From Codonopsis lanceolata (lineage: Eukaryota; Streptophyta; Magnoliopsida; Asterales; Campanulaceae): a stretch of DNA of 64,000 nucleotides. Under the pieces are notes generated by a model that was not told where the DNA came from, made no database searches, and worked only from the letters and a program-made list of their open reading frames with translations. Position numbers and translations under genes: made by a program. This document shows, piece after piece, positions 12,094 to 23,479 of the stretch. How positions within the stretch are numbered: the stretch's first letter is position 1; each line of letters opens with the position of its first letter. The stretch is taken from the NCBI GenBank assembly GCA_013146195.2, contig CM028377.1:1984001-2048000 (forward strand). The letters are read 5' to 3'.

Positions 12094-12250
12094 TGTCGCT
12101 GTAGAGAAGAAGTACGAAAAATTTGGAAATGGAGGGAGCAGTTGTAGAGAGAAAGAGAGGGTTTGAGTAGAGAGAGAAATATTGGAGAAAAAAGGGGGTT
12201 TTCGTAAAGTGTTGAAAAGGGCGGTTCAAAGTCAATATAAAGGAAAAAGA
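12094..12250 (-). promoter_or_regulatory. Candidate internal promoter and CT-rich leader for the accessory ORF
   Basis: On the minus strand a TATA-like box (CCTTTATATTG, plus positions 12233-12243) is followed by about 140 bases rich in C and T (runs of TCTCTCTCTAC type), ending at the ATG at 12093. This resembles a plant promoter with 5' UTR. It sits between the copia RNase H stop (12467) and the spliced ORF, so the ORF may have its own transcript. Inferred from sequence only. Confidence 0.4.
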
Positions 12251-12466
12251 CATCTTTTAGCAAAAAAGTTGTGACTTAAGATATTTTCAAAGTACTAACG
12301 CTTTTTGACTTTCAACCCCTTTTTCCTTTTAGAAACCTTTCCCGCTTTAATAGACTAAGTTGAAATACTAACCTGGCAAAAGTCTGACGATATAAGGCAA
12401 ATAAAGTCTGCTGGTTAGTAGTAATCTAAGTGTACCAATATGAAAGAAAAATCTAAAGAATAGAAA
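12251..12466. other. Spacer between copia pol and accessory ORF
   Basis: About 215 bases of AT-rich DNA follow the pol stop codon on the minus strand. I see no frame or RNA gene in it. Confidence 0.5.
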
Positions 12467-15400
12467 TTAAGCAGTAGGATCAATCACACCAAGATTTCTC
12501 CTTAAATAAGCAAACCTGGTTGCATCCAGTGGTTTGGTGAGAATGTCAGCCAATTGATGTTCAGTTGGGACATATTCCAAACCGATGTTACCTTTTTCCA
12601 CATGATCTTTGAGGAAATGATAACGGATATCAATGTGCTTTGTCATTAAGTGCATGACTGGATTCTTGGAGACTGAAATTGCTGAAGTGTTGTCACACAT
12701 GATTGGACAATTTACAGTCTTGATGTTGTAGTCCACTAGCTGCTGCTTCATCCATAGGAGCTGAGAGCAACAACTGCTGGCAGCAATATATTCTACCTCG
12801 GTGGTTGAATTTGCAATCGATCCTTGCTTCTTTCATGACCATGAGACAAGTCTATTTCCTAGAAATTGACAAGTCCCACTGGTGCTTCTTTTGCTTACTT
12901 TGCAGGCTGCATAATCTGCATCTGAGTATCCAACTAGATTGAAGTTGTTGCATTTGGAATACCAGATACCTAGATTTGTGGTTGTTGAAACATATTTGAT
13001 GATACGTTTGGCAGCAAGCAAATGTGATTCCTTTGGATCTGCCTGAAATCTAGCACAAACACAAACAACAAACATAAGTCTACTGGCAGTAAGGTAAAGA
13101 AGTGAACCTATGATTCCTCGGTACTTGTTCATGTTTTTTTGCTTTCTCTTTTCATCTTTATCAAGATGGCAGTCGGTAGACATTGGAGTTTCAAATCCTT
13201 TTGTTGAGTCAAGACCAAATTTCTTGATGAGTTCCTTTCCATATTTGGTTTGGCTGATGAATATTTCGTCAGAAGTCTGTTGAATCTGCAGTCCTAGAAA
13301 GTAGGTGAGTTCTCCCATCATGCTCATCTCGAACTTTCTTTGCATTAGCTTCTCGAATCTCTTGCATAGGCTTTGGTTTGTAGATCCAGAAGATAATGTC
13401 TATTCTTCCTCTCACGAATCCTTGCTCAATTAAGAATTTGGATAGAGTTGCATACCAAGCTCTAGGAGCATGTTTTAGGCCGTAGAGTGCTTTCTTGAGT
13501 CGGTAGACATGATCCTGTTTGTCTTGGATGACAAAACCTGGAGGTTGTTCCACATATACCGTTTCTTGAAGATCACCATTGAGAAAAGCACTCTTTACAT
13601 CTATCTGATACACTTTGAAGTTCATGAACAAAGCATAGGCTAGAAAGAGTCGGATTGCCTCTCACCTAGCAACAGGAGAAAATGTTTCATCAAAGTCAAT
13701 TCCTTCTTCCTGTTGGTAGCCTTGAGCAACCAATCTAGCCTTGTTTCTGGTGACGTTTCCTTCTTCATCTCTCTTGTTTCTGAATACCCATTTGGTGCCG
13801 ATAACTGGATGGTCAGTCGGTCTTTGTACTAAGCTCCACACTTTGCATCTTTCAAACTGGTTCAGCTTTTCTTGCATAGCTTCAATCCAATAATGGTCTT
13901 CGATAGCTTCATCAATCTTATTTGGCTCGATTTCAGACACGAATGCGAATGCAAACATAGTCTCATTTCGAACTCTATTCCTCGTACGGACTCCTGAGTT
14001 GAGATCACCAATGATTTGCGAAATAGGATTATCTCTAGTTTCACTAATAGCTGGGGGAAGATCACTTCTGGTGGGTTCTTCCCTTAAAGATTCTGGAGTA
14101 GGATGGGAAGGAAATTCACTAAAATCAGGTTCTGAAGAAATAGGATCTTCGAAACCTTCATTTTCTAGTGAACGAGAAGGATGAGTGATCTGCAAAGGTG
14201 TTTGAGGTAAAAAAAGAAGAAATGGGTTCAGGGTCAACAGAAGAGTTGGAGTTGGTATCGGCAGAGTTGAAATCTACCGGTGCAGGGTTAGCAGAACTGG
14301 TAGGATCTGCAGTTGGTGGATTCTGAAGTGTAGTAGATGTATATGTTGTATTTGTACCTGTCTCATCATCATCAGAATAATTAGCAACATTTGGAGCCTT
14401 TCGAGGCTCTAATAAGTCATATTCATCAAAAGTAACATGCACAGATTCTATAATTTTCAAAGAAGTTTTGTTGAATATGCGAAATGCTTTTGATTGTTTG
14501 GAATAGCCCCAAAAAATTCCTTCATCTGATTTTGAATCAAATTTTCCTTTATATTCTTTTCCATTATAAAGAATAAAACATTTGCAGTCGAAAATTTTGA
14601 AAAATCCTATGTTTGGGGCTCTTCCTCTCCATATTTCATATGGAGTTTTGTTATGAAACTTGTTTACCAGGGATCTGTTCTGGGTAAAGCATGCAGAGTT
14701 GACGGCTTCTGCCCAAAAGTACTTTGGAAGTTTTGCTTCTGCCAACATAGTTCTCGCTGCTTCAATTAGTGTCATGTTCTTTCATTCATCTACACCATTT
14801 TGTTGAGGAGTTCCAGAGAAGTTGTAGCCGATCCCGTGGTCATCACAATATCTTTCGACACCATTGTTTTTGAATTCGGTGCCGTTGTCTGATCTGATGT
14901 AACTACTATCTTCAAGCTTTTGGGTTTGAAGTCTTCTGAAAAGAGCGGTGACCAGATCATATGTCTCATCTTTTGATGTCATTTTTTCGATCCAGGTGAA
15001 CCTAGAGTAGTCGTCAACTACTACAAGAGTGTACTTATCTCCTGAAATACTGACTATAGTGATTGGTCCAAAGAGATCCATATGCAGAAGTTGAAGAGGT
15101 CTGGTCATTGACATGATATAATTTTTTTTGAAGGAAGACTTAGAAAGTTTTCCTAATTGGCAAGCTTTGCAACTTCTATCATGGTCGGTTGACACCGTAG
15201 GTAGACCTTTGACAAGCCCATCTTTGGAGAGCTTGGAGAGGTACTTGAAGTTGAGGTGACTGAGACGCTTGTGCCAAAGCCAACTATTGTCATGGACATT
15301 GTCAGCAACTAGGAAAAGGCTGGAGAATCTCCCTAGAAGATTTAAGTCCACGATATAGACGTTTCCTTGTCTATTGTCGGTCAGTAGAGTTGAGTTTGAT

Positions 15401-15713
15401 TCACGATCTTTGATGAGACATTGGTTGGAGGAGAATTGGCAGATGAGTCCTTTGTCGCAGAATTGGGATATGCTCAGAAGATTATGCTTTAAGCCGTTTA
15501 CTAGAGAAACTTTGTTGATGGAGAGACTTCCTCTAAAGATTGAGTCATACCCAATTGTTTTTCCTCTTGCATTATCGCCAAAAATCACTGTGGGACCTTT
15601 TGCTTCAGCTATATATGTGAGTAGACTTCTGTTTCCTGTCATGTGTCTAGAACAACCACTATCAAGGTACCAAATGTCTTTATCTTCTGAGTCTATATCT
15701 AAAATTCTTGCCA
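12467..15713 (-). pseudogene. Sirevirus-like Ty1/copia pol: protease, integrase, RT, RNase H, frameshifted
   Basis: Read on the minus strand from 15713: aspartic protease with WYLDSGCSRHMTG, then the GAG pre-integrase zinc region (LWHKRLSHLN, CKACQLGKLS), the integrase core (SDNGTEF, GTPQQNGV), an integrase C-terminal part (14775-14158), RT start (EAMQEKLNQFERCKVWSLV, 14237-13662), RT core with VKSAFLNG (13631-13269), RT end (13345-12833) and RNase H ending ADILTKPLDATRFAYLRRNLG at 12467. The frame shifts between these blocks. The RT palm jumps from GFVRGRI to DIIF, so the catalytic YVDD box is not visible, a probable small deletion. The N-terminal part continues beyond the LINE at 18375-19127. 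The Sirevirus label comes from the pol type and Lys-rich gag and is not certain. Confidence 0.8.
15710..15713. repeat. Left target-site duplication of the LINE (gcca)
   Basis: The four bases gcca at 15710-15713 recur at 18375-18378, right after the LINE poly(A). Taking the LINE and one copy out leaves the copia reading frame continuous across the junction on the minus strand, which supports the site. Four bases is short for a LINE duplication. Confidence 0.55.
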
Positions 15714-18207
15714 CTCGGCTGGGAAGTATTCTTCCTATTATTATTTCCCCTAATCAAAGTGGGTTTGTTGAAGGCCGAGTGATACAGGACAACATTCTCC
15801 TTGCCCAAGAACTGATGACTCATCTTGATAAGAAGACTTCGGGGTCCAACATTATTCTGAAACTAGACATGAGCAAAGCTTTTGATCGGGTTAATTGGCA
15901 TTTTCTTATAAAAGTTCTCCGTAGATTTGGGTTTTGCGAGACTTTTATTGACATGATCCGCGACAATTGTCGACAACCTGGTTCTCGGTTCTGGTTAATG
16001 GTGCTCCTTATGGTTTATTTCAGTCTTCGAGAGGTCTTCGTCAGGGGGACCCCCTCTCCCCAACTTTATTTATTATAGCAGCAGAAGTGCTCAGTCGTAG
16101 TTTGAATGAGTTAAATTCTTCGCATTCCCATGTTACTTACTCCTCAGCTAGTGGTTGGCCAGTTATATCCCATCTGTCATTTGCCGATGACATAGTCATT
16201 TTCTGTAATGGCAGTCTTCAGTCTTTAGCTAAACATCGTCAGCTTCTCTCTGATTATGAACAGCTCTCCGGGCAGGCCATCAATGTTACCAAGAGCAGTT
16301 TTACAGTTTCCACCAAACATGCTCCCACTCGTATTGCGTCTATAGCTTCTTGCTTGGGATATGTTAGAAAGGAGTTTCCTCTGTTCTATTTAGGCTGCCC
16401 TTTATTTAGTGGCAGGAAGCTGAAAAAATATTTTGACCCGCTCATTTTAAAACTTCGCTCTCGCATTGATTCTTGGATCGGTCATTTCTTATCGGCTTCT
16501 GGAAAAATTACACTCATCAATTCCTGCTCGCACTCGACTTATCATATTGCGGCCATTGATCCTCCTAAATCTGTGATCAGATTGGTTGAAAGTCTGCTTG
16601 CCAACTTCTTTTGGGGCCAAGTTGATCAGAAAAATCGTGCACATTGGATTGCTTGGTCCAAGTGCTGTTCTCCGGTCTCTGAAGGAGGAATTGGCATTCG
16701 TCCTCTTCATGAGATAACTAAGGCTTATTCAGCTAGCATCTGGTGGAGGTTTCGAACTTGTCGTACTCTCTGGTCTAGCTTCTTCATGGCTAAATATTGT
16801 CGATCTTATCATCCTGCTCAAACGAATATGAATGGTTCCCATGTTTGGCGACGTATGATATCTATCCGGCCTTTTGTAGAGCAACATATGAAATGGTTGA
16901 TTGGCCGTGGGCAATGCTCTCCATGGTTTGATAGTTGGTTGGATGATGGCCTTCTTCCTCAGCCGCCTAACGTTACTGCCTCCACAGTTCGTGATCTTTT
17001 TTCTGATAATTCTTGCTTGGATCCTTCGATAGCTGCCCACCTTCATATTCGTGATATCCAACGCATTCAGGCCCAGGACTGCTACCTCAATGACTCTGAG
17101 GATATTGCCTGCTGGAAGCTTACTTCTTCTGGCCGATTCTCAATTTCGTCAGCTTGGCAGTCTCTTCGTAATCACAGCCCTAAGTTGCTAACGGCTAAAT
17201 TTTATTGGCACTCTAAACTCCCTAAGAATATAAGTGTTTTCATGTGGAAACTCTTTCTTCGCCGGTTACCAATTGATGAAGTTCTTCTTACTAGAGGTTT
17301 TAATATGGTCTCTCGGTGTTATTGCTGCTCTTCTAACTCTGTCGACCATCTACCATCTATTTATTCACCTCGCCGAGCTCGATAGTGTGGAAAGTGTGGG
17401 TGTTCTTGAGCCGAATTGAGCCAAGTGAATTCCTATTCTTCGTCTATCAATCAATGTTGTCTCACTTGGTGGCTTTTTCACCCGAAGTCTGTGCATCATA
17501 TTGTTCTTCCTTCATTGATTCTTTGGCATGTTTGGAAAAATAGAAATTCTTTCTTCTTTGATGGGCAAGGCCAATCGGCCAACTCTCTTATAGTCTCTAT
17601 TCGCAAGGACTTATCTGCCTTGACTGATGCTCATCATTCCTCCACGGTTTTAAGCTCCAATCAGTTGCTTTCTCACCATGCCCGGATTGTTAAATGGATT
17701 CCCCCCCCCCCTCTTTTGAAGGTTAAGTTAAACACGGATGGAGCTTCTCGTGGTAATCCGGGCCTTAGTGGAGGTGGAGGAATTGTTCGTAATTCGAACA
17801 GAGATCTTCTATATGCCTTTTCCTCATTTTATGCTCAGTCTACGAACTCTATTGCTGAAGCTAAAGCTTTGCTGGAAGGTGTGAAATGGCTTAAAGGAGC
17901 TGGATTTAGAGATGCTATAATTGAGCTTGATTCCAAGGTTCTTGTTGATTGTCTCACCACAAATCACAAGTTTCCTTGGAAATGTTGGGCAATTCTTCAC
18001 CAGATTAAAGATGTTCTTCGACAGATGAATTACTTTACTTGTCACTGTTTCAGGGAAGCTAACAGTGTTGCGGATCTCCTTGCCAACTTGGGCTGTGATT
18101 CTACTACTTCTTTACAGTTTCATAATGTTTCTTCTCTGCCTCCCCGCATTCGTGGTTCTATTGCTCTTGATAAAGCTGGTACTCCGTATGTTAGACGTAG
18201 GGCTTAA
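15714..18207 (+). pseudogene. LINE ORF2 remnant: RT, zinc-binding region, RNase H
   Basis: The frame opens in RT with SPNQSGFVEGRVIQDNILLA and LDMSKAFDRVNW, shifts frame near 15960-15990, and continues with RQGDPLSPTLF and the catalytic box FADD (16179-16190). After RT comes the plant LINE zf-RVT-like part (FYWHSKLPKNISVFMWKL, CYCCSS, about 17200-17340). A second disrupted stretch lies at 17350-17420. The C-terminal RNase H domain follows (LNTDGASRGNPG, about 17730; AEAKALLEG; ELDSKVL; REANSVADLLANLG), ending with a stop at 18205-18207. A C-terminal RNase H is known from plant L1 LINEs. The protein would be non-functional because the N-terminal half is missing and the frame is broken twice. 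Confidence 0.88.
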
Positions 18208-18374
18208 GTTTCATTATATTGCTATTTCTTTGTATTTCCATTTCGAGGTAAGGCTTCTTTGTCCTCCCATTTATAAGGGCCAGGCTGATTGTCCCCCTCA
18301 AGTTTGTATTTCCTTATTACTCTAATAAAAATCTGCAGGGTGCCGCCCCTGTTTCTTAAAAAAAAAAAAAAAAG
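15714..18374 (+). mobile_element. 5'-truncated L1-type LINE inserted in the copia
   Basis: A plus-strand non-LTR retrotransposon fragment of 2.66 kb starts abruptly within its RT domain and ends in a 3' UTR and a poly(A) run (18359-18374). Truncation at the 5' end, a terminal A tract and flanking short duplications are the marks of target-primed reverse transcription. The 3' UTR (18208-18358) shares blocks such as ttcgaggtaaggc and gattgtccccctca with 61930-61990, so a second copy of this family is in the window. The endonuclease and ORF1 are absent. Confidence 0.9.
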
Positions 18375-19127
18375 CCATGAAGCAGACCTGAAAAATATCA
18401 AAGAAAACAAGGTCCCCTTTATTTTCTTATGGGTCCTGAGGATTAGCAACCTTTTGGAACTCATACCTGCCCAACCTTGAGAGAACTGGGTCTCTCAGAT
18501 TTTGGTGTGAACCTTAGCAGGAATTTTGGGGCTAGATGGCCTAAGCAATTGCAAGAATGACAAAGATGAAAGTTCCAAGGAGGATTGCCAGTAGTCTTAG
18601 CTGAAGAGTGCTTGTGATTATCCTTATACTTATTAGCAGTTCTTGGTTTAGTTGACTTCTTGATGGTAGACTTAATTGGTTTCTGTTGGACCTTCCTAGG
18701 TCTGTTGATAACCTTTTTAGGAGGATTTGGTAGAATACCTTTAAGTTTACTTTCAATAGGTTTAGGTGTCTTGCCTATTTCATAGACAAACTTGGTAGGT
18801 ATCGGTAGAGATTTCTTAGGTCTACTACCAGCAAACTTTGCCTTGGCAGAGTTTTTGTCGGTAGACTTTGGTTTCTCTATCGTTCCTTTCTCAAGCTTCT
18901 CATTAGAAGCAATTATCTTGGCTTTACCTTTCTGAGCCTTGTGGTAAACGTAAGGTACACTTGTATAACCAAGTCCTTGTTTACCCTCGTTTCTGAACGT
19001 TTGTTTGGAGAAGGAGATGTCATAAGCAGTCTTGGAGGTTTCACCTTTCTCATCAAAATATCCTAAGCCAGATTTATCTGTACTTGACTTTTGGTTTGAA
19101 AGGATTTCTTCAAAGGTATTGTTGATT
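18375..19127 (-). pseudogene. C-terminal gag region of the Sirevirus-like copia, with degenerate zinc knuckle
   Basis: This continues the minus-strand copia on the other side of the LINE. In one minus-strand frame it reads a Lys-rich stretch (for example YVYHKAQKGKAKI, then SRPKKSLPIPTKFVYEIGK, KKVINRPRKVQQKP) followed by CHSCNCLGHLAPKF near 18560. The last is a CX2CX4HX4C zinc knuckle whose final Cys reads as Phe. Long basic gag tails fit Sireviruses. A stop codon lies between the knuckle and the protease. The N-terminal gag and 5' LTR are missing: the similarity ends near 19127, where unrelated LTR-like DNA begins. Confidence 0.6.
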
Positions 19128-20212
19128 CTTATTTGTATTAGATTTATATCTGTTCACACATAACACTAGTTTTATATTTTAGTGGCTAATCGGGCTGCGT
19201 ATCGATTAGCATGGCAACTGTGTATAGAACTTTGCCAAAGTATAGTTTTTATAGGACTTTACAGGTTCAACGGAAGACCTCTTCAAAGCTTCACTGGAAG
19301 ACCTGCTTCAACATACAAATCGGCAGACCTTGTATGCACTTGGTCATTCATGACGTGTCCTGTCCAGCAAAGATTAATGGATCAATTTAAATTTATCATT
19401 ATCTATGTTTGAATTTAAATTGAAACATTCCCTGACACCTCAAACCCGCCGAAAGCAGCTTTCCGAAAAGCAGGAAGACTTTTCACAGCCTGAATAGTGA
19501 AAGCAGGAAAGCAGACTGTCACCTACTATCTGCAACAACTCTCTCAGATCTGACATCAAGATTGCCCAACTCTCAGAAGATCTCAGTAATCATTCCCTGC
19601 TCTCTATCTGTGAAGACGAAATTTCTGATTGACAACCCCATGCATTTAAAGCATTCAACCTAATAGAGCTGTTAAGTCTTCGTCTTCTCCAACGGGTCTC
19701 TAGAATGCACCTGCTATAAATGCTACCATTAAAGACTGAAGAAACATCAATAGATCGAACACTTGAAGAATTGCTCTGAAATTCAATAACTCTAAGTCTT
19801 ACAACTCAATGCATTCAAGAGATCCTCAACAGATCCAGAAGTCCTCGTCAACAACAAGAAGCCGTGCATCAACATTTATTGTTTTACTTCTTGTTGTTAT
19901 TCATTCAATAGCTATACTTCTGCACGAATTAAATATCTTGTTTTCACAGATATTTAATTCTTTAAACCCCAAACACAAGTCAATATTTTGTACACGATCC
20001 ATTGGGAATATTCTTTGTAATAGATCTAGTGGAAAACATAGTGCACTATTTAAATCAAAGGTTGACTGCCTTGGTGGTGGACGTAACACTCTTTAAAGTG
20101 TGAACCATCCCAAAATACTTGTGTTTATTCCTTACTGTTTGTCTACTCTTTTATCTGCTCTTTGATTTGTTTATTACTTCAGTTATCATTACCCTTTACA
20201 GCATATTTAAGT
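19128..20212 (+). repeat. LTR-like region of an unidentified copia element
   Basis: There is no credible gene in this kilobase. It holds a TATA-like box (gctataaatg, about 19714-19723) followed by transcript-like sequence, and repeated AGAC motifs (ggaagacctcttcaaag, ggaagacctgcttcaac, cggcagacc at 19272-19330) like those in the neighbouring copia LTRs. This suggests a plus-oriented LTR or LTR plus leader. I could not find both ends, and it has no second copy in the window. Short frames in it look random. Confidence 0.4.
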
Positions 20213-20565
20213 AGACAATTCAGTTCTCATAGTTATGTTCATTCATGGCCCTGAACATACGCCTGGTTTTGCAAGAGGGTCTAAGAATTGAGTCTCATAC
20301 AATTCTTTTTGAAGCGGCCCCACTTCTCTCTCACATAGGTGATTCTTAAGAATAATTAAAAGCAATATGCTTATCCTCTTACTTACACTCATCACTTGAT
20401 AAGAGACGAATCCCCCACAGTGACTCAAAATCTTTTTACAATTAGGTTGTCCCTTTGAACCTAGATCTTGGGATCTCCAGTCAACTAGGTTGGGTTTCCA
20501 TTGTATAGACTTATTTTTCAAGAGGTTTGAGACCCATTCCTCTTGATGACTTTTCAACTAACTCT
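20213..20565 (-). repeat. Inverted segment of copia 3' UTR
   Basis: This block is the reverse complement of the region after the pol stop of the neighbouring units (compare about 27846-28190 and 33570-33925). It covers the end of the coding frame and about 300 bases of 3' UTR. At 20566 the sequence switches to normal orientation (caggaagattcctgtgtgaag) and continues to the LTR at 20765. About 350 bases of the 3' end of the leftmost copia unit are therefore flipped in place. Confidence 0.8.
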
Positions 20566-20764
20566 CAGGAAGATTCCTGTGTGAAGTATGTAATCGTTTA
20601 CTCTTAAGGCAGAAAAGTTCAAAGACATCATGTCTTCTGATCAGTTGATAAAGTTAGCATGCTTTCGCAAAGGAAGGTTCAAAGGTTAACACCTACCTAT
20701 CCTATGCAGGTTTCAACTGTTGAAGTCTGTCACCGTTATCGTCAATTTCCTACATGTGGGGGAT
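20566..20764 (+). other. 3' UTR and polypurine tract of the leftmost copia unit (unit 0)
   Basis: The sequence from caggaagattcctg to atgtgggggat matches the 3' UTR ends at 28190-28388 and 33925-34120. The G-rich tract directly before the LTR (TGTTGG at 20765) is the polypurine tract. It shows that another copia unit once lay to the left of unit A; its pol is not present. Confidence 0.8.
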
Positions 20765-21046
20765 TGTTGGAAAACTAGTGTTTTTAAGTGAAGTAAATTG
20801 GGGCTTTGAGGCACTAATTTATTTGTGAGTCATTTATGTAATGACTATGATAATTGTGGAATTATGTTCTTCTCCGTGAGTACATAAGAATATTATATTT
20901 ATTTGTCCAATTCGGATATCGGATGAATAAGTTATAGAGGTTTACAGTATGACATTGGAAATGTTGGAAGTGGGTTATCCCACATTTGAAAATTGTGAAA
21001 GGCTTGAAGGGTTTATACACAAAGGCTCCCTTGTGGTTGGGTAAGC

Positions 21047-22852
21047 TGTGAGGTTCCCGGGGTGTGCTCCCGCGCCCCGCTCGCCCTTGGATAGGGGTGC
21101 GTGTACGTACGGATGCGGGACACCACTGCTCTCGTTCCACCCTCCCTTGTTTAGAGGAAGACGAAATCAAAAGTGCGAGAGGAATGCTATCTATATTAGC
21201 ACGTTGGAATGTGCCTCGGTTGCCTTGAGTGGATTTTGTATCCAATATGGGAACTGATGGTTTCCCGCATCAAGTTATCCCTTGTTTAGGGGATACCAGG
21301 ATATGGGAATGCATTACCCTTTCATTCCCATTTTCCCTTTTTAGGGAAAACGGAAAAGTGCAAAAAGGATATTGCTACGCCCACACTATGGATTTATTGA
21401 AAATAGCCTTATGGCCCATTCAGATTACTATGGAGCTTTGGGTTTCGCATCAAGTTATCCCTTGTTTAGGGATACCAGATATGGGAATGCATCACTCCTC
21501 CATTCCCATATCTCCCTTTTTAGGGAGAACGGAAAGTGCAAAGAGGGAATGTTGCGAGGCCCCACCAATCCGAAAGTTTTAGAGTCGCCATCTTTATTTT
21601 AAGGAAAATAAAGCAAAACCAAAGAAAATAAAAATAACCAAAGAAAACGAAAACGGGTTCGGAGGCTAAGTTACGAGTTGGGAAGGTGCTAGGCACCCAA
21701 CTCGCCCTTTCGGTCTCGAAATGGTTTTTGGTCAAGTATGCTTATTGTCACATTTATTTAGCAAATAAATAAGGTATTTAAATGACAGAGAAATTTAAAC
21801 AAATACATTTGTGGCCACATTATTTACCTCCTTCCAATAATTATACGTATATATTTAAGAATATTTGGCCATTATAACGGCTCTTTTACATAATATTTCA
21901 TATTCTAATCCGGCAAAGACAACGGCTTATATGGGCTACATTATCGGATTTAAATAACAACTTTAAAAAATAAATAAAAGACAGAAAATATAAATAAATA
22001 AAAATAAACGCACACTCTTAAAGGTTTTACCTTTTAGAGCGGCGGTGTGTCTCGCCTCTTCGTGGAGAGGGAGTCTTTTGTTGTTTGTGTGGTTGTTGTT
22101 TTGAGTTGGGCGTAATGACCGCTTTATTTCGAGGGTTTGGGCTTATCAACTCGCGGCGAGTGACACTTATTTGGGTAGGTTTTTGGCCTTTTGGTTGGGC
22201 GGAACCTAGACTTAATTTCTGACTTTTTCACTCGCTACTCGGGCAGAGTAACTAAGCTTACTTTGGGATTTTTGGACTGGGAAGTGAGGTGGATACCTAA
22301 CAACTAGGCTAGGGATCACTTATAACCTATGGGTTTTTATTTTGGCAGAGTTTGGACGGGGTTTGGAGACTCTAGGGGCCTCTACTCACCTATCTCGCAC
22401 CTCTCGTACTAATCCTATCGAAAGATCGCAGGCTGAAGCCAAGCGATTTTTTATTATGAACCGAGCAAGGCCAAAATGGGGAGCCGGGGCCTCCTATTTA
22501 TAGTGGAGAGGTAGGACACGCTGGGAATTTGTGCGTTTGTTCAGCCTGCATCAGCGACTTGTACCTTGAGCTCCAGGAGTTGTACCATTTGATCTCTGAG
22601 ACAAGCTACAGTAAGTAGCATGGTGCGGCCAAGGAGACCCTTGGTGCGGCACCAAGGGTACTTGGTGCGACACCATGCTTCTTTGTATCTTTCAATTTTT
22701 TGCACTTTCCCCCCCTGCAGTTCACAAGCATTTCGCAGATCTCGCTTCCTTTTGGATTTTGACTCACAGTAACTTGACATTTGTTAAGTTTTAATAGTTC
22801 TTGATATTTTATGTCAGTTACATATCAAGGGTACGAAATTGGGGTGTCTACA
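21047..22852 (-). repeat. Solo LTR of a Ty3/gypsy-like element inside copia LTR 1
   Basis: The insert has TGT...ACA ends and perfect 5-base duplications (taagc, 21042-21046 and 22853-22857) that exactly restore the copia LTR. On the minus strand it starts TGTAGACACCCCAATTTCG, a start I recognise from plant gypsy LTRs, so the strand is inferred as minus. Two internal blocks of about 118 bases repeat in direct orientation (about 21257-21374 and 21436-21553), each with atcccttgtttagg and cctttttagggaraacgg-type motifs. It has no coding region. A single LTR with a target duplication points to loss of the internal part by LTR-LTR recombination. Confidence 0.85.
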
Positions 22853-23479
22853 TAAGCTTGTATAGAAAGAACTATCCCTCCCACGCCCGAAGGGGCCCGG
22901 GGGTGCAAATTAAGGTCCACTTTGGCTTGGACTGGCGTACTCGTGTGCCTGCACATGTGGACACGAATGTCGGACCAAATTGTGCTACCTAGACAAACCC
23001 GCCTTTTGCACATTTTTCTTTTGAGTTTTAAATTCAATTTTCGTAACCCCAACATTAAAGAGCAGATTAATTTTGTTTTAATGGACAGTTTGATTCCGTC
23101 TTAATGTCTGCTTTAATTGGGTGGTTAATAGGCATAATCAAAACGTTTTAATTAGTAATTAAAGCATGTTGATTTTTTGGCCTATATAAAGGAACCATTC
23201 TCCACAACAGAGGATACGCTCACAGTAAAACACGAAGTTTCTCTTCCTCTGATACACTTGCATTTGCGTTGCATATTGATCATCATTTTTCTTGGCCTCC
23301 CGTTTGGTGATTGATTTCTGGCATAGATTCAGTTCGCCGAACCTTAAGTGCAAAGTCATCCGGTACTACCGTTGTATCCTGGGGTTCGTCCTAAGTAAGA
23401 ACTCTAGGCACTTACAGGGAGTGGGACGAATAACGTTTCAAGGAAACTGTGTGTTACACAGACCTTGGTACGTTATCCA

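Noticed and set aside
13999..14184. Plus-strand frames opposite the copia pol (13999-14184, 15374-15713)
   Set aside because: They are antisense to well-recognised integrase and RT coding sequence. The part of the 15374 frame that is real (after 15714) belongs to the LINE.
20243..20557. A 104-codon minus-strand frame
   Set aside because: It is the inverted copia 3' UTR; the same bases are non-coding in the other units and the frame is not conserved.
21229..21602. Overlapping plus-strand frames of 76-117 codons in the 1.8-kb solo LTR
   Set aside because: They come from the internal direct repeat, match no family I know and are inside an LTR. An unknown gene is less likely than chance.
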